From the NCBI GenBank assembly GCA_029959605.1, contig JASCOC010000006.1:62001-126000 (forward strand): a stretch of DNA of 64,000 nucleotides, given 5' to 3'. The stretch's first letter is position 1. Every line of letters starts with the position of its first letter. This document shows positions 1 to 8,617 of the stretch, piece by piece. Under the pieces are notes generated by a model. That model ran no database searches, was not told the origin of the DNA, and worked only from the letters and a program-made list of their open reading frames with translations. The position numbers and the translations under genes were made by a program. This DNA is from Lysobacteraceae bacterium PS02340. GTDB lineage: Bacteria > Pseudomonadota > Gammaproteobacteria > Xanthomonadales > Xanthomonadaceae.

Positions 1-3000
1 TCCGACCACCAGTGGCCTTCGGTGTTCATGTACTCGCGCATCGCCTTGGCCTGGATGCCGTCGGCATGCAGGGCTTCGAGATACGCCTTGTTGCCGGTCT
101 GCTGCCACGCGAACACGCTCTGCACGCCGGTGTCGCCCTTGTCGGCCGACTGCTGCAGACGCGTGCCCCAGTCCTCGCGCTTGCCGAGCACGTCGACGTA
201 GTTCTCGGCCAGGTTCGACAGGCCCGCGGGACCACTGCGGTCCACGCGGTACTGCAGCGGCTGCAGGTACTTGTCGTCACCGGTCCAGCGCCACGCGGCC
301 CAGTACAGATGCATCGTGTCGGCGCCGCCGGAGCCGTCGAACAGATCGCCGCCGCGGCGCTCGCCGGTCGCCCAGTTGATCTCGTTGGGCAACTGCCAGG
401 CGCCCTTCTCGTCGGTGTAGGCGTGGGCGAGATAACCATCGGCCAGGCCGGTGATCATCGCGCGGCTGGTCGGGTCGGCATTGAACACGCCGAGCAGGAA
501 CGCCGGGTGCAGCACCGGGAACGAATACGGCTTCTGCCACTGCCAGCGCGGCTCGCGGTAGACCTTGTGGCCGCCGAACCAGTTGCTCGAGAACAGCACG
601 TGGCCCTGCGGATTGCGCAGCACGATCTTCTCGTCGAGATCGCGCACGGTCTCCATCAGACGCGTCATCGTCAGCGGATCGCCCCAGTTGAGCAGGGTCA
701 TCGCGCTGTTGGTATTGATGCCTTCCTCGTAGGCATGCAGCTCGTCGGTCTCGATCGTCGACAGGCCACCGGCGAACATGTCGTTCGCGTAGGCGGCATC
801 GGCGAGTGCGGTGATCGAGGCGTTGAGCTTGTCCGGGATCACGCCCATCAGCGCCAGGCCCGGCCACTGCTGCGACAGATCGCTGTCGTCGGAGATGCCG
901 CCGCCGAAATCGCCGAACTCGACCTGGCGCTCGTCGATCCACCATTCGATGAAGCGGCGCACGGCCTTGAGATCTTCGAGCTGGCGGAACGCCCACAGCG
1001 GCACGCCGGCCGGCGCCTCGGGCTGCTCGAACGGCGGCAGGCCCTGGCTGTTGTAGCTCATGTAGTTCCAGTAGCGCCGGCCCAGTTCGTGGCCCGGATC
1101 CACCCGCAGCAGATCGCTGATGTCCGCGTACGCGCGTGCGTACAGGCGCTGACGCTTCGACGTGGTGTGTTCCTCGACCAGGAAGCCCCAGTTGTCGCGG
1201 ACCTGGTTGAAGCGATCAGTGACGTGCTCGGCAATTGCCTCGTCGCGCGGCTTGTAGACCATGCGCACTTCGGCGCCGTCGAGCGCCGCGGCGTCGAAGC
1301 CCGGCGCAGCCGAGGCGATGCTGATCCACAGGCTGTCCTGGGTCAGGATGCGGTCGCGCAGGTCCAGCCACAGCGTGCGCTTCTCGCCCGCCGTTACCGA
1401 GACCGACACGTCGATCATGTCGCGCGCCGGCCAGATCGGATCCTTGATGCGGATGTTGAGCGGGATCGCGTCCGCACCATCGACGCTGTGCGTCGCCGGC
1501 AGCTGCAGCGCCGGAATATCGATGGCGATGCCGTCGAGCCCGTCGTACATGTTCTCCCAGCTGTGCGCCCAGCTGCGGATCAGCGGCTGCGCGGCGGGCG
1601 CGTTGCCGATGCCCGACGGAATCAGCACGTGCACGATCGGCTGCTTGGCCTCGCGCACCGGCGGTGTCGTCCGTTCGCGGAACGCCGCGCGGCCCGGCAG
1701 CGCCAGCACCATGCTGCGCTCCTCGGGCGCGTAACGACCTTCGATGAAGGCGCGCAGATCGGTGAGGTTGGTGTAGTCGATCTCGGCGTTGCTGCGGATC
1801 GTGTACGCCTGCTTCACCGAGCCTTCGGGCTCGGCGGCATCGCTGACGTGATACGCCCAGATTTCCTGGATCGGGGTTTCCTGCGCGGTGTTGGCGAAGC
1901 GCAGGTGGCCGCCCTGGCGGGTCTCGAACTCATCGACGCTGCGCACCGTGCCCTGATGGCGCGAGAACAGCAGCTGCTGCGTATCGGCATCGACGCCGTA
2001 GGTCGCCTCGCCGTAGGCGGCGCCGCGCAGTTCGATGCGGTTGACGGGCTCGTCGGGCAGGGTCAGATCCAGCGCCTTGCCGCCATCGACATAGGTGTTC
2101 CAGTCGGGCAACTGGAAGTAGTCGTCGCGCCCGCGCAACCGCGAGCGGTTGTAGACGCCCGGCCACGTGGTTTCGGCGATGCCGTCGGTGGCCTTCCACA
2201 TCCACTGCTTCAGGTCTTTGGTATCGGCGAACTCGACCTTGCGGATCGTCGTCACCGGCGTGTCGAGCACCGGCGGCGCAACGCCGTCCGCCCAGCCGTG
2301 GCGGAACAGCCACGCGGCATGGCGATCGTTCGGCGCGACAGCTGCGGTCGGCGCGCGGAAGCTGCGCACGGCCTGCACGCCGCTGGCGTCGAGCATTCGG
2401 TCGTGCACGCGGATGTCGTCGAAATCGCTGCCACGCAGGAAGTTGTAGCGGCTCTGCACCTGGTGCGGCGCGAGAATGCGTGCGGCCAGACCGAACTGGT
2501 CCAGGCCCGCGTCGTAGTCGAAACCGGCCTGCGCATTCGCCGGACGCTCTTCGCGCGCGACCTCGCGGCCGTCGATGTACAGGCGCACGCCGATGGTCTC
2601 GTCCCAGGCGAACGCCACATGCGTCCATGCATCAGCAGCGGGCGCGGTGTCCATCTTGAACGAGACGCGCGTGCGCGACAGGTTGGCATCGGTCACGAAG
2701 GCGTCGAAACCCGCGCCGTTCCAGTCGATGCGCAGCCAGGCCATGTCCCAGCTGGAGTGGTCGGCATAGCCGACGCGGAAGATCACGAACGGCGCCTCGC
2801 CGACAGGATCGCGCGAGCGCCAGAAGAAGCTCAGCGTGCCGCGTGCGGCGTCGATGTTGCCGGGTGCGTTCCACGACAGCACGCCGTCGTCGTCCCATTC
2901 GATCGCGCGGCCGCGCACACCGTCGTCGACCAGGCGCACCTTGTCCTTGAAGTTCGGCACCGGATCGCCCGCCGCGGTATCGGCGACGAAATCCTGATCG

Positions 3001-3095
3001 GCCGACACGTGGAACAGCAGGCGGGGCGTATCGTCCGCATGGACGGCGGCGGACAGGCCCAGGGCACAGGCGACGGCCAAGACTCGCTTCGACAT
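1..3095 (-). CDS. LamG-domain secreted protein, probable pectin-related enzyme (3' end outside window)
   Basis: The minus-strand frame is open from about 3095 to the window edge (about 1,031 codons, no stop). It begins with a signal peptide (SKRVLAVACALGLSAAVHA). Residues about 20-230 read as a LamG/concanavalin-like jellyroll (GTLSFFWRSRD, AWTHVAFAWDE, LYIDGREV). A long middle part is unassigned. A helical, glycosidase- or lyase-like C-terminal part follows, with EFGDFGGGISDDSDL (codons near 930) and VLFSSNWFGGHK (near 570). It sits just downstream of pectate lyase and pectinesterase, so a role in pectin or rhamnogalacturonan breakdown in the periplasm or outside the cell is inferred; I cannot name the family. 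The start is uncertain: in-frame GTG (3107) and TTG (3104) codons lie closer to the GAGGAG ribosome site than the ATG at 3095. The opposite strand also carries a long open frame, judged to be a shadow. Confidence 0.75.
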   Translation of the reverse strand, partial: MSKRVLAVACALGLSAAVHADDTPRLLFHVSADQDFVADTAAGDPVPNFKDKVRLVDDGVRGRAIEWDDDGVLSWNAPGNIDAARGTLSFFWRSRDPVGEAPFVIFRVGYADHSSWDMAWLRIDWNGAGFDAFVTDANLSRTRVSFKMDTAPAADAWTHVAFAWDETIGVRLYIDGREVAREERPANAQAGFDYDAGLDQFGLAARILAPHQVQSRYNFLRGSDFDDIRVHDRMLDASGVQAVRSFRAPTAAVAPNDRHAAWLFRHGWADGVAPPVLDTPVTTIRKVEFADTKDLKQWMWKATDGIAETTWPGVYNRSRLRGRDDYFQLPDWNTYVDGGKALDLTLPDEPVNRIELRGAAYGEATYGVDADTQQLLFSRHQGTVRSVDEFETRQGGHLRFANTAQETPIQEIWAYHVSDAAEPEGSVKQAYTIRSNAEIDYTNLTDLRAFIEGRYAPEERSMVLALPGRAAFRERTTPPVREAKQPIVHVLIPSGIGNAPAAQPLIRSWAHSWENMYDGLDGIAIDIPALQLPATHSVDGADAIPLNIRIKDPIWPARDMIDVSVSVTAGEKRTLWLDLRDRILTQDSLWISIASAAPGFDAAALDGAEVRMVYKPRDEAIAEHVTDRFNQVRDNWGFLVEEHTTSKRQRLYARAYADISDLLRVDPGHELGRRYWNYMSYNSQGLPPFEQPEAPAGVPLWAFRQLEDLKAVRRFIEWWIDERQVEFGDFGGGISDDSDLSQQWPGLALMGVIPDKLNASITALADAAYANDMFAGGLSTIETDELHAYEEGINTNSAMTLLNWGDPLTMTRLMETVRDLDEKIVLRNPQGHVLFSSNWFGGHKVYREPRWQWQKPYSFPVLHPAFLLGVFNADPTSRAMITGLADGYLAHAYTDEKGAWQLPNEINWATGERRGGDLFDGSGGADTMHLYWAAWRWTGDDKYLQPLQYRVDRSGPAGLSNLAENYVDVLGKREDWGTRLQQSADKGDTGVQSVFAWQQTGNKAYLEALHADGIQAKAMREYMNTEGHWWS

Positions 3096-3150
3096 CTGGT
3101 TCAACACTCGATCTCCTCGACAGCGCGCGCCGGCCGCAGCCGGCACGTCG

Positions 3151-4212
3151 TTACGGATTGTCGGCCCGACGGCCCTCCAGCGCATGGCGGCGACGCCATT
3201 GCGGCAGATCCTTTTCCAGCAGCGCCTGCGGCCAGATGCCGTACCAGGCATAGCCGGTGCGGCGCTCTTGCGACATGTCGGCCAGCGACGCGACCACTGC
3301 GCCGCCACGATCGACCAGCAACGGCTGTTGCCGCTGCAGATCGTAGAACCGTGCCCAGACCGTCGCGCCCGGTTGCGCGGCGAGACGGACATCGCTCGGA
3401 CGCGAGCCGTCGCGTCCGATGCGTTCGATCGCGGTGTCTTCCAGATCGTGCGCCTCGAACCATGTCGCGGCGTTCTCGATCGCATCGACGACGCGCGGCG
3501 ACGGCGTCTGTCGCATCAGCAGACGCACGATCGCGACCGATTCCGCGCTCGCCAGCGACGGCAGCTCGTAGCTGCGTGCGGTCGCCGGCTGCAGTGTGGT
3601 CTCGTCGTACTGCGCGGCCCAGATCGTCGGCGTGCCGTCGATGCGGACCTGCAGGTCGAGGATCAATGCGATCGCCCGTTCGACCGCGCCCGCCGCGGCG
3701 TCACCACGCAGCGGCTGCAATGCCGCGAGTGCGCCCTCGCCTTCGGCGATGTCCTGCAGCAGGCCGACGACCTGGGTCATCGCGTCGTCGTTGAAGGTCA
3801 CCTGGCCGCGATAGCTGGAGCGGTCGGGATGGAACTGCGGCCAGCCGCCGTTGGCGTACTGCGCAGCGAGCAGATAGTCGACGCCGCGCACGGCGGCATC
3901 GCGATAGCGGGTGTCGCCGTGCGCGCGCCAGGCGTCCGCCAGATGCGCGATCTCGCGTGTGGTCGCGTCGTTGTCGATCGTCGCGTCGTCTGCGCGATCG
4001 GCCTGCGCGAGCGCGGCGCTCGCGGCGTCATTGAACGGCGCCGCGTAGTCGATGGCCTTGCCGTCGAGATGCTTGGGCCAGCCGCCGGACGCGGTCTGCG
4101 TCTGCAGCATGCGTTCGGCGACGGGATCCGCACCAGCTGCGAACGCGGCGGTGCCCGCGATGAGGCCTGCCAGCAGCACGGCACACTGCAACCCACGCAT
4201 CGGAGGTCTCAT
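3151..4212 (-). CDS. Pectate lyase, PL10-like (Pel-15E family)
   Basis: A 353-residue secreted protein matching the pectate lyase family PL10 by its repeated helical motifs: QTASGGWPKHLDGKAIDY, NDATTREIAHL, YLLAAQYANGGWPQF and VTFNDDAMTQVV. PL10 enzymes cleave de-esterified polygalacturonate by calcium-dependent beta-elimination. Hydrophobic residues 6-20 after MRPPMRGLQ look like a signal peptide, so it acts in the periplasm or outside. The start is an ATG that overlaps the stop of the pectinesterase gene (ATGA at 4209-4212), which implies translational coupling; a second ATG at 4200 is possible. Pairing with the esterase makes sense because the esterase creates the de-methylated substrate. 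The family call rests on remembered motifs rather than an alignment. Confidence 0.88.
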   Translation of the reverse strand: MRPPMRGLQCAVLLAGLIAGTAAFAAGADPVAERMLQTQTASGGWPKHLDGKAIDYAAPFNDAASAALAQADRADDATIDNDATTREIAHLADAWRAHGDTRYRDAAVRGVDYLLAAQYANGGWPQFHPDRSSYRGQVTFNDDAMTQVVGLLQDIAEGEGALAALQPLRGDAAAGAVERAIALILDLQVRIDGTPTIWAAQYDETTLQPATARSYELPSLASAESVAIVRLLMRQTPSPRVVDAIENAATWFEAHDLEDTAIERIGRDGSRPSDVRLAAQPGATVWARFYDLQRQQPLLVDRGGAVVASLADMSQERRTGYAWYGIWPQALLEKDLPQWRRRHALEGRRADNP

Positions 4213-5153
4213 TCGAACGGTCTCCAGTCCTGCATCAGCGTGGCGGTATCGGGTGCGGAAGCGGTATCGCGCAGCCACGACACGCGGCCGTCGAGCGCGC
4301 TGCCCGGGCCTGTGTTGCCATGCTCGGCGAAGCGTGCGGTGGCCTGGTTGTCGGGCTTGCCCCAGTCGTGCCACCCCTCGGCCGGCACCGGTGCATCGAT
4401 GCGGCACGTCTCGAAGCGTGTGGCGCCATGCGGCCGCCATGGACGGCCGAGATACACCCGGCTCACATCGGGCGCGGCAGTCAGGGTGCAGTCGCGAAAC
4501 ACGAAGCCGTGAGCCTGGTCTGCGGGCGTCGACGGCGCGGTGACATAACCGTCGCCGATCGAATGCAGCGCACAGCGCTCGAACAGCGCGGTCGCCGCGC
4601 CGAACACATAGTCGACCGTGCCTTCGATCCGGCAGTCGCGGAACCATGCACGGGTTCCAGCGTTGCGCAGATACAGCGTGTCCTGGTGACCGAGCAGGTG
4701 TACGTCATCGAAGGAGGCGCGCGTGCCGTCGACGACTAGCGCCACCGCCTGCCCAACCGGTCCGGCGTCGTTGGCGATGGTCAGATGTTCGGCGTGGAAA
4801 TCGTCGGCGCGCACGAACAGCGTCGCCGAGCCGTAGGTACCGAACGCTTGGCCGGTGCGCGGATCGATCCGGCTCGCGTAGTGATTCTGGACGATGCGGG
4901 TGTGTTGCGTGCCCGCGCCGATGAGCCGCAGTGCGGGCGCGTCTGGCGGCACGTCGACGACGCCGCGCCAGATGCCCGCCGCAATCCGGATTGTGGCGGC
5001 CTCGCCGCCAGCGACTGCCGCATCGACCGCGGCCTGCACATCATCGAATGCAGCGTCGCCAGTGCCGACGTCGAACACGCGCTCGGCCAGTGCGGCCGGC
5101 GCGAGCAGAGCCAATGCCAGTGCGAGGCAGACACGCCCTCGCCACCGTCGCAT
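4209..5153 (-). CDS. Pectinesterase (carbohydrate esterase family 8)
   Basis: A 314-residue protein with the CE8 pectin methylesterase hallmarks: GQAVALVVDG (region of the first catalytic Gln), GHQDTLYL (second Gln and first Asp), GTVDYVFGAA (catalytic Asp) and YLGRPWRP (substrate-binding Arg/Trp). It removes methyl esters from galacturonan, preparing pectin for the lyase encoded next. The start MRRWRGRVCLALALALLAPAALA gives a clean signal peptide. An earlier GTG at 5204 would run into the upstream receptor gene and add a poor leader, so I prefer 5153. It lies in a tight minus-strand series: receptor, esterase, lyase, LamG protein. All motifs expected for activity are present. Confidence 0.93.
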   Translation of the reverse strand: MRRWRGRVCLALALALLAPAALAERVFDVGTGDAAFDDVQAAVDAAVAGGEAATIRIAAGIWRGVVDVPPDAPALRLIGAGTQHTRIVQNHYASRIDPRTGQAFGTYGSATLFVRADDFHAEHLTIANDAGPVGQAVALVVDGTRASFDDVHLLGHQDTLYLRNAGTRAWFRDCRIEGTVDYVFGAATALFERCALHSIGDGYVTAPSTPADQAHGFVFRDCTLTAAPDVSRVYLGRPWRPHGATRFETCRIDAPVPAEGWHDWGKPDNQATARFAEHGNTGPGSALDGRVSWLRDTASAPDTATLMQDWRPFE

Positions 5154-5184
5154 CCGCGACGGCAGCGGGCGACGCAGGGAGGCC

Positions 5185-8100
5185 TCAGAAGCGATAGCGC
5201 GCACCGACGTAGTACTGGCGACCGGTCGTGGTGTAACGGTCGGGCAGCATCAGATCGGAATCGACGTAGCGGCGATCCGGCGTGTCGAGCAGATTGACCG
5301 CTTCGAACGTCAGGCTCAGCTTGTCGGTGAGCTTGTACGAAGTGTTGAAGTCCACGTTGCGCACGCTGTGCTTGCCGGTGACGTCGGCGGTACCGAACTG
5401 GTTGCCGTCGAGATCGACGATGTTCTCCCGACTCAGCACTTCACCGATGTAGCCGTCGCGATAGCTGGTCGACACGCGCGCACTGAAGCGGCCGTCGTCG
5501 TAGTACAGCGTGGCGTTGTACGAGTTCGGCGACAGGTTCACCAGCTGGTTCTCGGTGATCTGGGTCACGACCGCGGTGTTGTTGCTGGCGGCGGTGCTGA
5601 ACATGTACTCGATGTCCGAATCGACATGCGTGTAGTTCATCTGCACGCCGAACTTGCTCCAGAAGCCCGAAAGGAAGGTGAAGGGCTGCTGGTAGGTCAG
5701 CTCCCAGCCCTTCAGCGGACCACCGGGGGTGTTGTAGTAGCTCTGCACGTTGAAGATCGTGTTGGCATTGAAGCCCGGCGGCAGCAGGTCCAGCGAGTAG
5801 CCGAGCTCCGACCACGTGCTCAGCAGACGCGTGCGCTGCACGTAGGTCTCGATGTCCTTGTAGAACACCGCGGCCGACAGCAGGGCGCCCTCACCGAAAT
5901 ACCACTCCGCGCTCAGGTCGAAGTTGGTCGAGCGGAACGGATCGAGCTTCGGGTTGCCGAGGTTGATCGAGTAGAAGCGACCATCGTCGAAGAAGTTCGT
6001 CGGGCCACCGGTGACGCTGGGCGACATGTAGGTCAGCGTCGGACGGGCCATGGTCTTGGCCGCGCCGAAGCGCATCACGAAGGTGTCGCTCAGATCCCAG
6101 GAGAGATTCAGCGACGGCAGCACGTCGGTGTAGTTGTGGCCGACGACGCTCTCGACGACGAAGCGGTCGCCGGCCGCGGACGTCGCATTGGCGACACCGA
6201 ACACGCGCTCGCAGTTCGCCTCGCCGCCCGTCGGGCACGGCGCCCAGCCGGCCGCGCTGATCTGCGTCTTGACCAGTCGCACGCCCACGTTGCCGCGCAG
6301 TGCGCGCGAGAACAGGTCGGTGTTGAAGTCGAGCTGGGCATAGGTCGCCATGCTGCGTTCGTTGACCGAGAAGTTGTTGTTCGACGAACCGAAGTGACCG
6401 ATGCCGGCGAGACGGTAGTCACCGCCCGGCACGCCGTTGTCGGCGTTGCTGTAGATGTTCAGCAGACCGGCGATTTTGTCGAAATCCGGAATCAGCCACG
6501 AAGCCGGCATGCTGCCCGACAGGTTCTTGCCGAAGCCGTCGAGCGTCGTGCTCAGATCACCGATCGTCACCCCGGCCGGCAGCGCCTGCGGCAGGCGGCC
6601 GTAGCTGATGTGCCGATACTCCTCGGTGCTCATGTCGTAGTCCTTCCACGCCAGGCCCGTTCGGAAGGTGAATGTGGGATCGAGATCGAACGACAGATCG
6701 ACCTTGGCCGAATCGAACGCATTGCTGACGTAGTTCGGGTTCAAGCGCACTTCGCTGATGTTCGCGCCGCGGGCCGTGCCGTTGCTGTTGACCGGCACCG
6801 CGCCGTAACCGAGCCACTGCCACGCATCCGGGCTGCTGGTGTCGAACGGGAAGGTCATGCTCGGCATCTCGGGATCGCCGCGCAGATCGAGCACGAAGCC
6901 GTCGAGGTTCGCGTTGTCGAAGCTGACCATCGAGAAGATCGGACGCGCGTAGTCCGACGACGAATGGCCGATCGTCGCGTCGAGGCGCACCGCGTCGTTG
7001 AAGCGGTGTTCGAGCTGCAGGCTGAACTGCTTGAACTCGGTCGACTCTTCGATCTGGCTGGATTCGGTGCGGAAATCGACGTTGTCGAACACGCCGTACT
7101 GCAGCCGGTTGCGGTCGTCGACCTGTGCCTCGCGCACGACGATCTGGGTCTTGCCGCCGAGGTTGGCCGTGCGGTGCAGGTTCGCGCCCAGCGAATCCTC
7201 GCGCTGGTCCTTGTCGAGCTTGGAGTACAGCGCGTCGAAGCTCAGCAGCGTGTCGTCGCTGATGCGGAACTGGAACGCGCCGGTGACGCCGAGACGTTCG
7301 ATGTCGTGCTTGGTGCGGATGTAGCGCGGGTAGCGCGGCAGCCAGGCATTGGTCGCGGTCTCGTAGGCGGCGATGTTCTCCGGCGTCGCAGCAGGCCGCG
7401 GCAGGCCGGTGCCGCAGTTGTTGGCGTCGATGCCGTAGCTGCCCCAACCGTTGTTGCGGTCCTGGTTGGCCTGGCTGCCGACACCGGCCGGCGTTTCGTT
7501 CGTCAGTGGATTGCGCGGCGTCTGCGGGTTGTAACCGGCCGGCGAACAGAATCCGTAGGTGCCGTTGTTGGCGACGTTGGACTGGTTGGAGTTGCGGTGG
7601 TTGCCGTGCTCCCAGCGGACCGGGTTGTAGCCTTCCTCGAAGATCGTGCGCTGGCTGTAGGACGCCGACAGCAGCGCGCCCACGCGGCCGTCGGCCCAGG
7701 TGTTGCTGATCAGGCCCGACACGCGCGGATCGTTCTCTTCGGACAGCTCGTTGTAGCCGACCTGGGCGCTCGCCGAAGCACGGAAGCCCTTGAAGTCGAA
7801 CGGGCGCGAGCCCCGCAGATCGACGGTCGAGCCCAGCGAACCTTCGTCCATCTGCGCCGACTGGGTCTTGTTGACCTTGACCTGGCTGAAGAGCTCGGAG
7901 GCGAAGGTGTTGAAATCGAAGCCGCGCGACCGGTTGACGCCGGCGCTGCCGCTGCCGGCCGTCGCCAGCGCTTCGAGACCGTTGAGGCGCACGCGGGTGA
8001 AGTCGGAACCCAGGCCGCGCACCGAGATGCGCTGGCCCTCGCCGCCTTCGCGATCGATCGAGATGCCGGCGATGCGCTGCATCGATTCGGCGAGATTCTG

Positions 8101-8340
8101 GTCCGGGAACTTGCCGATGTCTTCGGCGAAGATCGCATCGACCTGCTCCACGCTGTAGCGCTTCTCGTCGAGCGATTTCTGCAGGCTTTCGCGATAGCCG
8201 GTCACGGTCACGGCGGCCATGTCGACGGCGCGCTCCTGGTCCGCGGGCTGCTGCGCCATCGCCGGCGAGGACAGGACGACGGCGATGCCGGCGGCCAGTA
8301 AGGTAACCGGTGTCTTCCAGCTGCTACGGATTCGATCCAT
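5185..8340 (-). CDS. TonB-dependent outer membrane receptor, first copy (pectin locus)
   Basis: A 1,051-residue receptor of the TonB-Xanth-Caul type (TIGR01782 style). Order: signal peptide (WKTPVTLLAAGIAVVLSSPAMA); a TonB-box-like region (AAVTVTGYRESL); plug domain with EDIGKFPDQNLAESMQRIAGISI and RGLGSDFTRVRLNGLEAL; then a long 22-strand barrel ending YVGARYRF with the terminal Phe typical of outer membrane proteins. The start ATG follows a strong GGGGAGGAG site. Upstream in-frame codons to 8487 do not look coding. As first gene of the pectin operon it probably imports oligogalacturonides across the outer membrane using TonB energy; substrate is inferred from context. A 15-bp operator-like sequence lies 78 bases upstream of the start. 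Confidence 0.95.
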   Translation of the reverse strand: MDRIRSSWKTPVTLLAAGIAVVLSSPAMAQQPADQERAVDMAAVTVTGYRESLQKSLDEKRYSVEQVDAIFAEDIGKFPDQNLAESMQRIAGISIDREGGEGQRISVRGLGSDFTRVRLNGLEALATAGSGSAGVNRSRGFDFNTFASELFSQVKVNKTQSAQMDEGSLGSTVDLRGSRPFDFKGFRASASAQVGYNELSEENDPRVSGLISNTWADGRVGALLSASYSQRTIFEEGYNPVRWEHGNHRNSNQSNVANNGTYGFCSPAGYNPQTPRNPLTNETPAGVGSQANQDRNNGWGSYGIDANNCGTGLPRPAATPENIAAYETATNAWLPRYPRYIRTKHDIERLGVTGAFQFRISDDTLLSFDALYSKLDKDQREDSLGANLHRTANLGGKTQIVVREAQVDDRNRLQYGVFDNVDFRTESSQIEESTEFKQFSLQLEHRFNDAVRLDATIGHSSSDYARPIFSMVSFDNANLDGFVLDLRGDPEMPSMTFPFDTSSPDAWQWLGYGAVPVNSNGTARGANISEVRLNPNYVSNAFDSAKVDLSFDLDPTFTFRTGLAWKDYDMSTEEYRHISYGRLPQALPAGVTIGDLSTTLDGFGKNLSGSMPASWLIPDFDKIAGLLNIYSNADNGVPGGDYRLAGIGHFGSSNNNFSVNERSMATYAQLDFNTDLFSRALRGNVGVRLVKTQISAAGWAPCPTGGEANCERVFGVANATSAAGDRFVVESVVGHNYTDVLPSLNLSWDLSDTFVMRFGAAKTMARPTLTYMSPSVTGGPTNFFDDGRFYSINLGNPKLDPFRSTNFDLSAEWYFGEGALLSAAVFYKDIETYVQRTRLLSTWSELGYSLDLLPPGFNANTIFNVQSYYNTPGGPLKGWELTYQQPFTFLSGFWSKFGVQMNYTHVDSDIEYMFSTAASNNTAVVTQITENQLVNLSPNSYNATLYYDDGRFSARVSTSYRDGYIGEVLSRENIVDLDGNQFGTADVTGKHSVRNVDFNTSYKLTDKLSLTFEAVNLLDTPDRRYVDSDLMLPDRYTTTGRQYYVGARYRF
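8291..8316 (-). repeat. 26-bp signal-peptide-coding segment shared with the second receptor
   Basis: This stretch inside the 5' end of the first receptor gene is repeated at 11349-11374 in the second receptor with a single base difference. It encodes KTPVTLLAA of both signal peptides. Read on the minus strand it contains GACACCGGTTAC, which resembles the operator-like motif found upstream of both genes. Paralogy alone may explain it. Confidence 0.6.
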
Positions 8341-8417
8341 CAACGCGCTCCTCCCCAAAACCTGTGGTCTTCTTCTCGTACGAAAGGTCGCGTCCCGCGC
8401 CTTCTCTGTGTCGTCAA

Positions 8418-8432
8418 TGACACCGATGGTCA
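8418..8432. promoter_or_regulatory. Operator-like inverted repeat upstream of the first receptor
   Basis: TGACACCGATGGTCA, an imperfect palindrome (TGAC...GTCA arms around an ACCG core). It matches 13 of 15 bases of TGACACCGCGGGTCA at 11484-11498 in the leader of the second receptor; two A residues precede both copies. Position (78 bases before the ATG) and shape fit a LacI- or GntR-type repressor site. The regulator itself is not in this window. Confidence 0.6.
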
Positions 8433-8564
8433 TCGAGGCGCGTAACCTAACAGCGCCGGGCACGAGCGGCATCTTGCAACGCAACAAGACGGCATCGAAT
8501 GTAGGGCGAAACCTGCTTGTTTTTGTGCGTGCGACGCTTCGTCATGCGACGCCAATCGCAGACA

Positions 8565-8596
8565 CAAAAAAAGCCGGAGCGTCGCCGCTCCGGCTT
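8565..8596 (-). terminator. Rho-independent terminator of the second receptor gene
   Basis: An 11-bp perfect stem (8571-8581 with 8586-8596, loop TCGC) followed in minus-strand sense by a run of seven T residues (8572 down to 8566). It lies 22 bases beyond the stop of the receptor gene at 8618 and separates it from the pectin operon promoter region. Confidence 0.92.
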
Positions 8597-8617
8597 CGAT
8601 GTGGTCACGCGGATCGA

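Noticed and set aside
12-3794. A plus-strand open frame of 1,260 codons opposite the LamG and pectate lyase genes
   Set aside because: The minus strand encodes recognisable LamG and PL10 proteins here; the plus frame is Arg/Val/Ala-rich with no domain and crosses two real genes. Strong third-position GC bias explains it.
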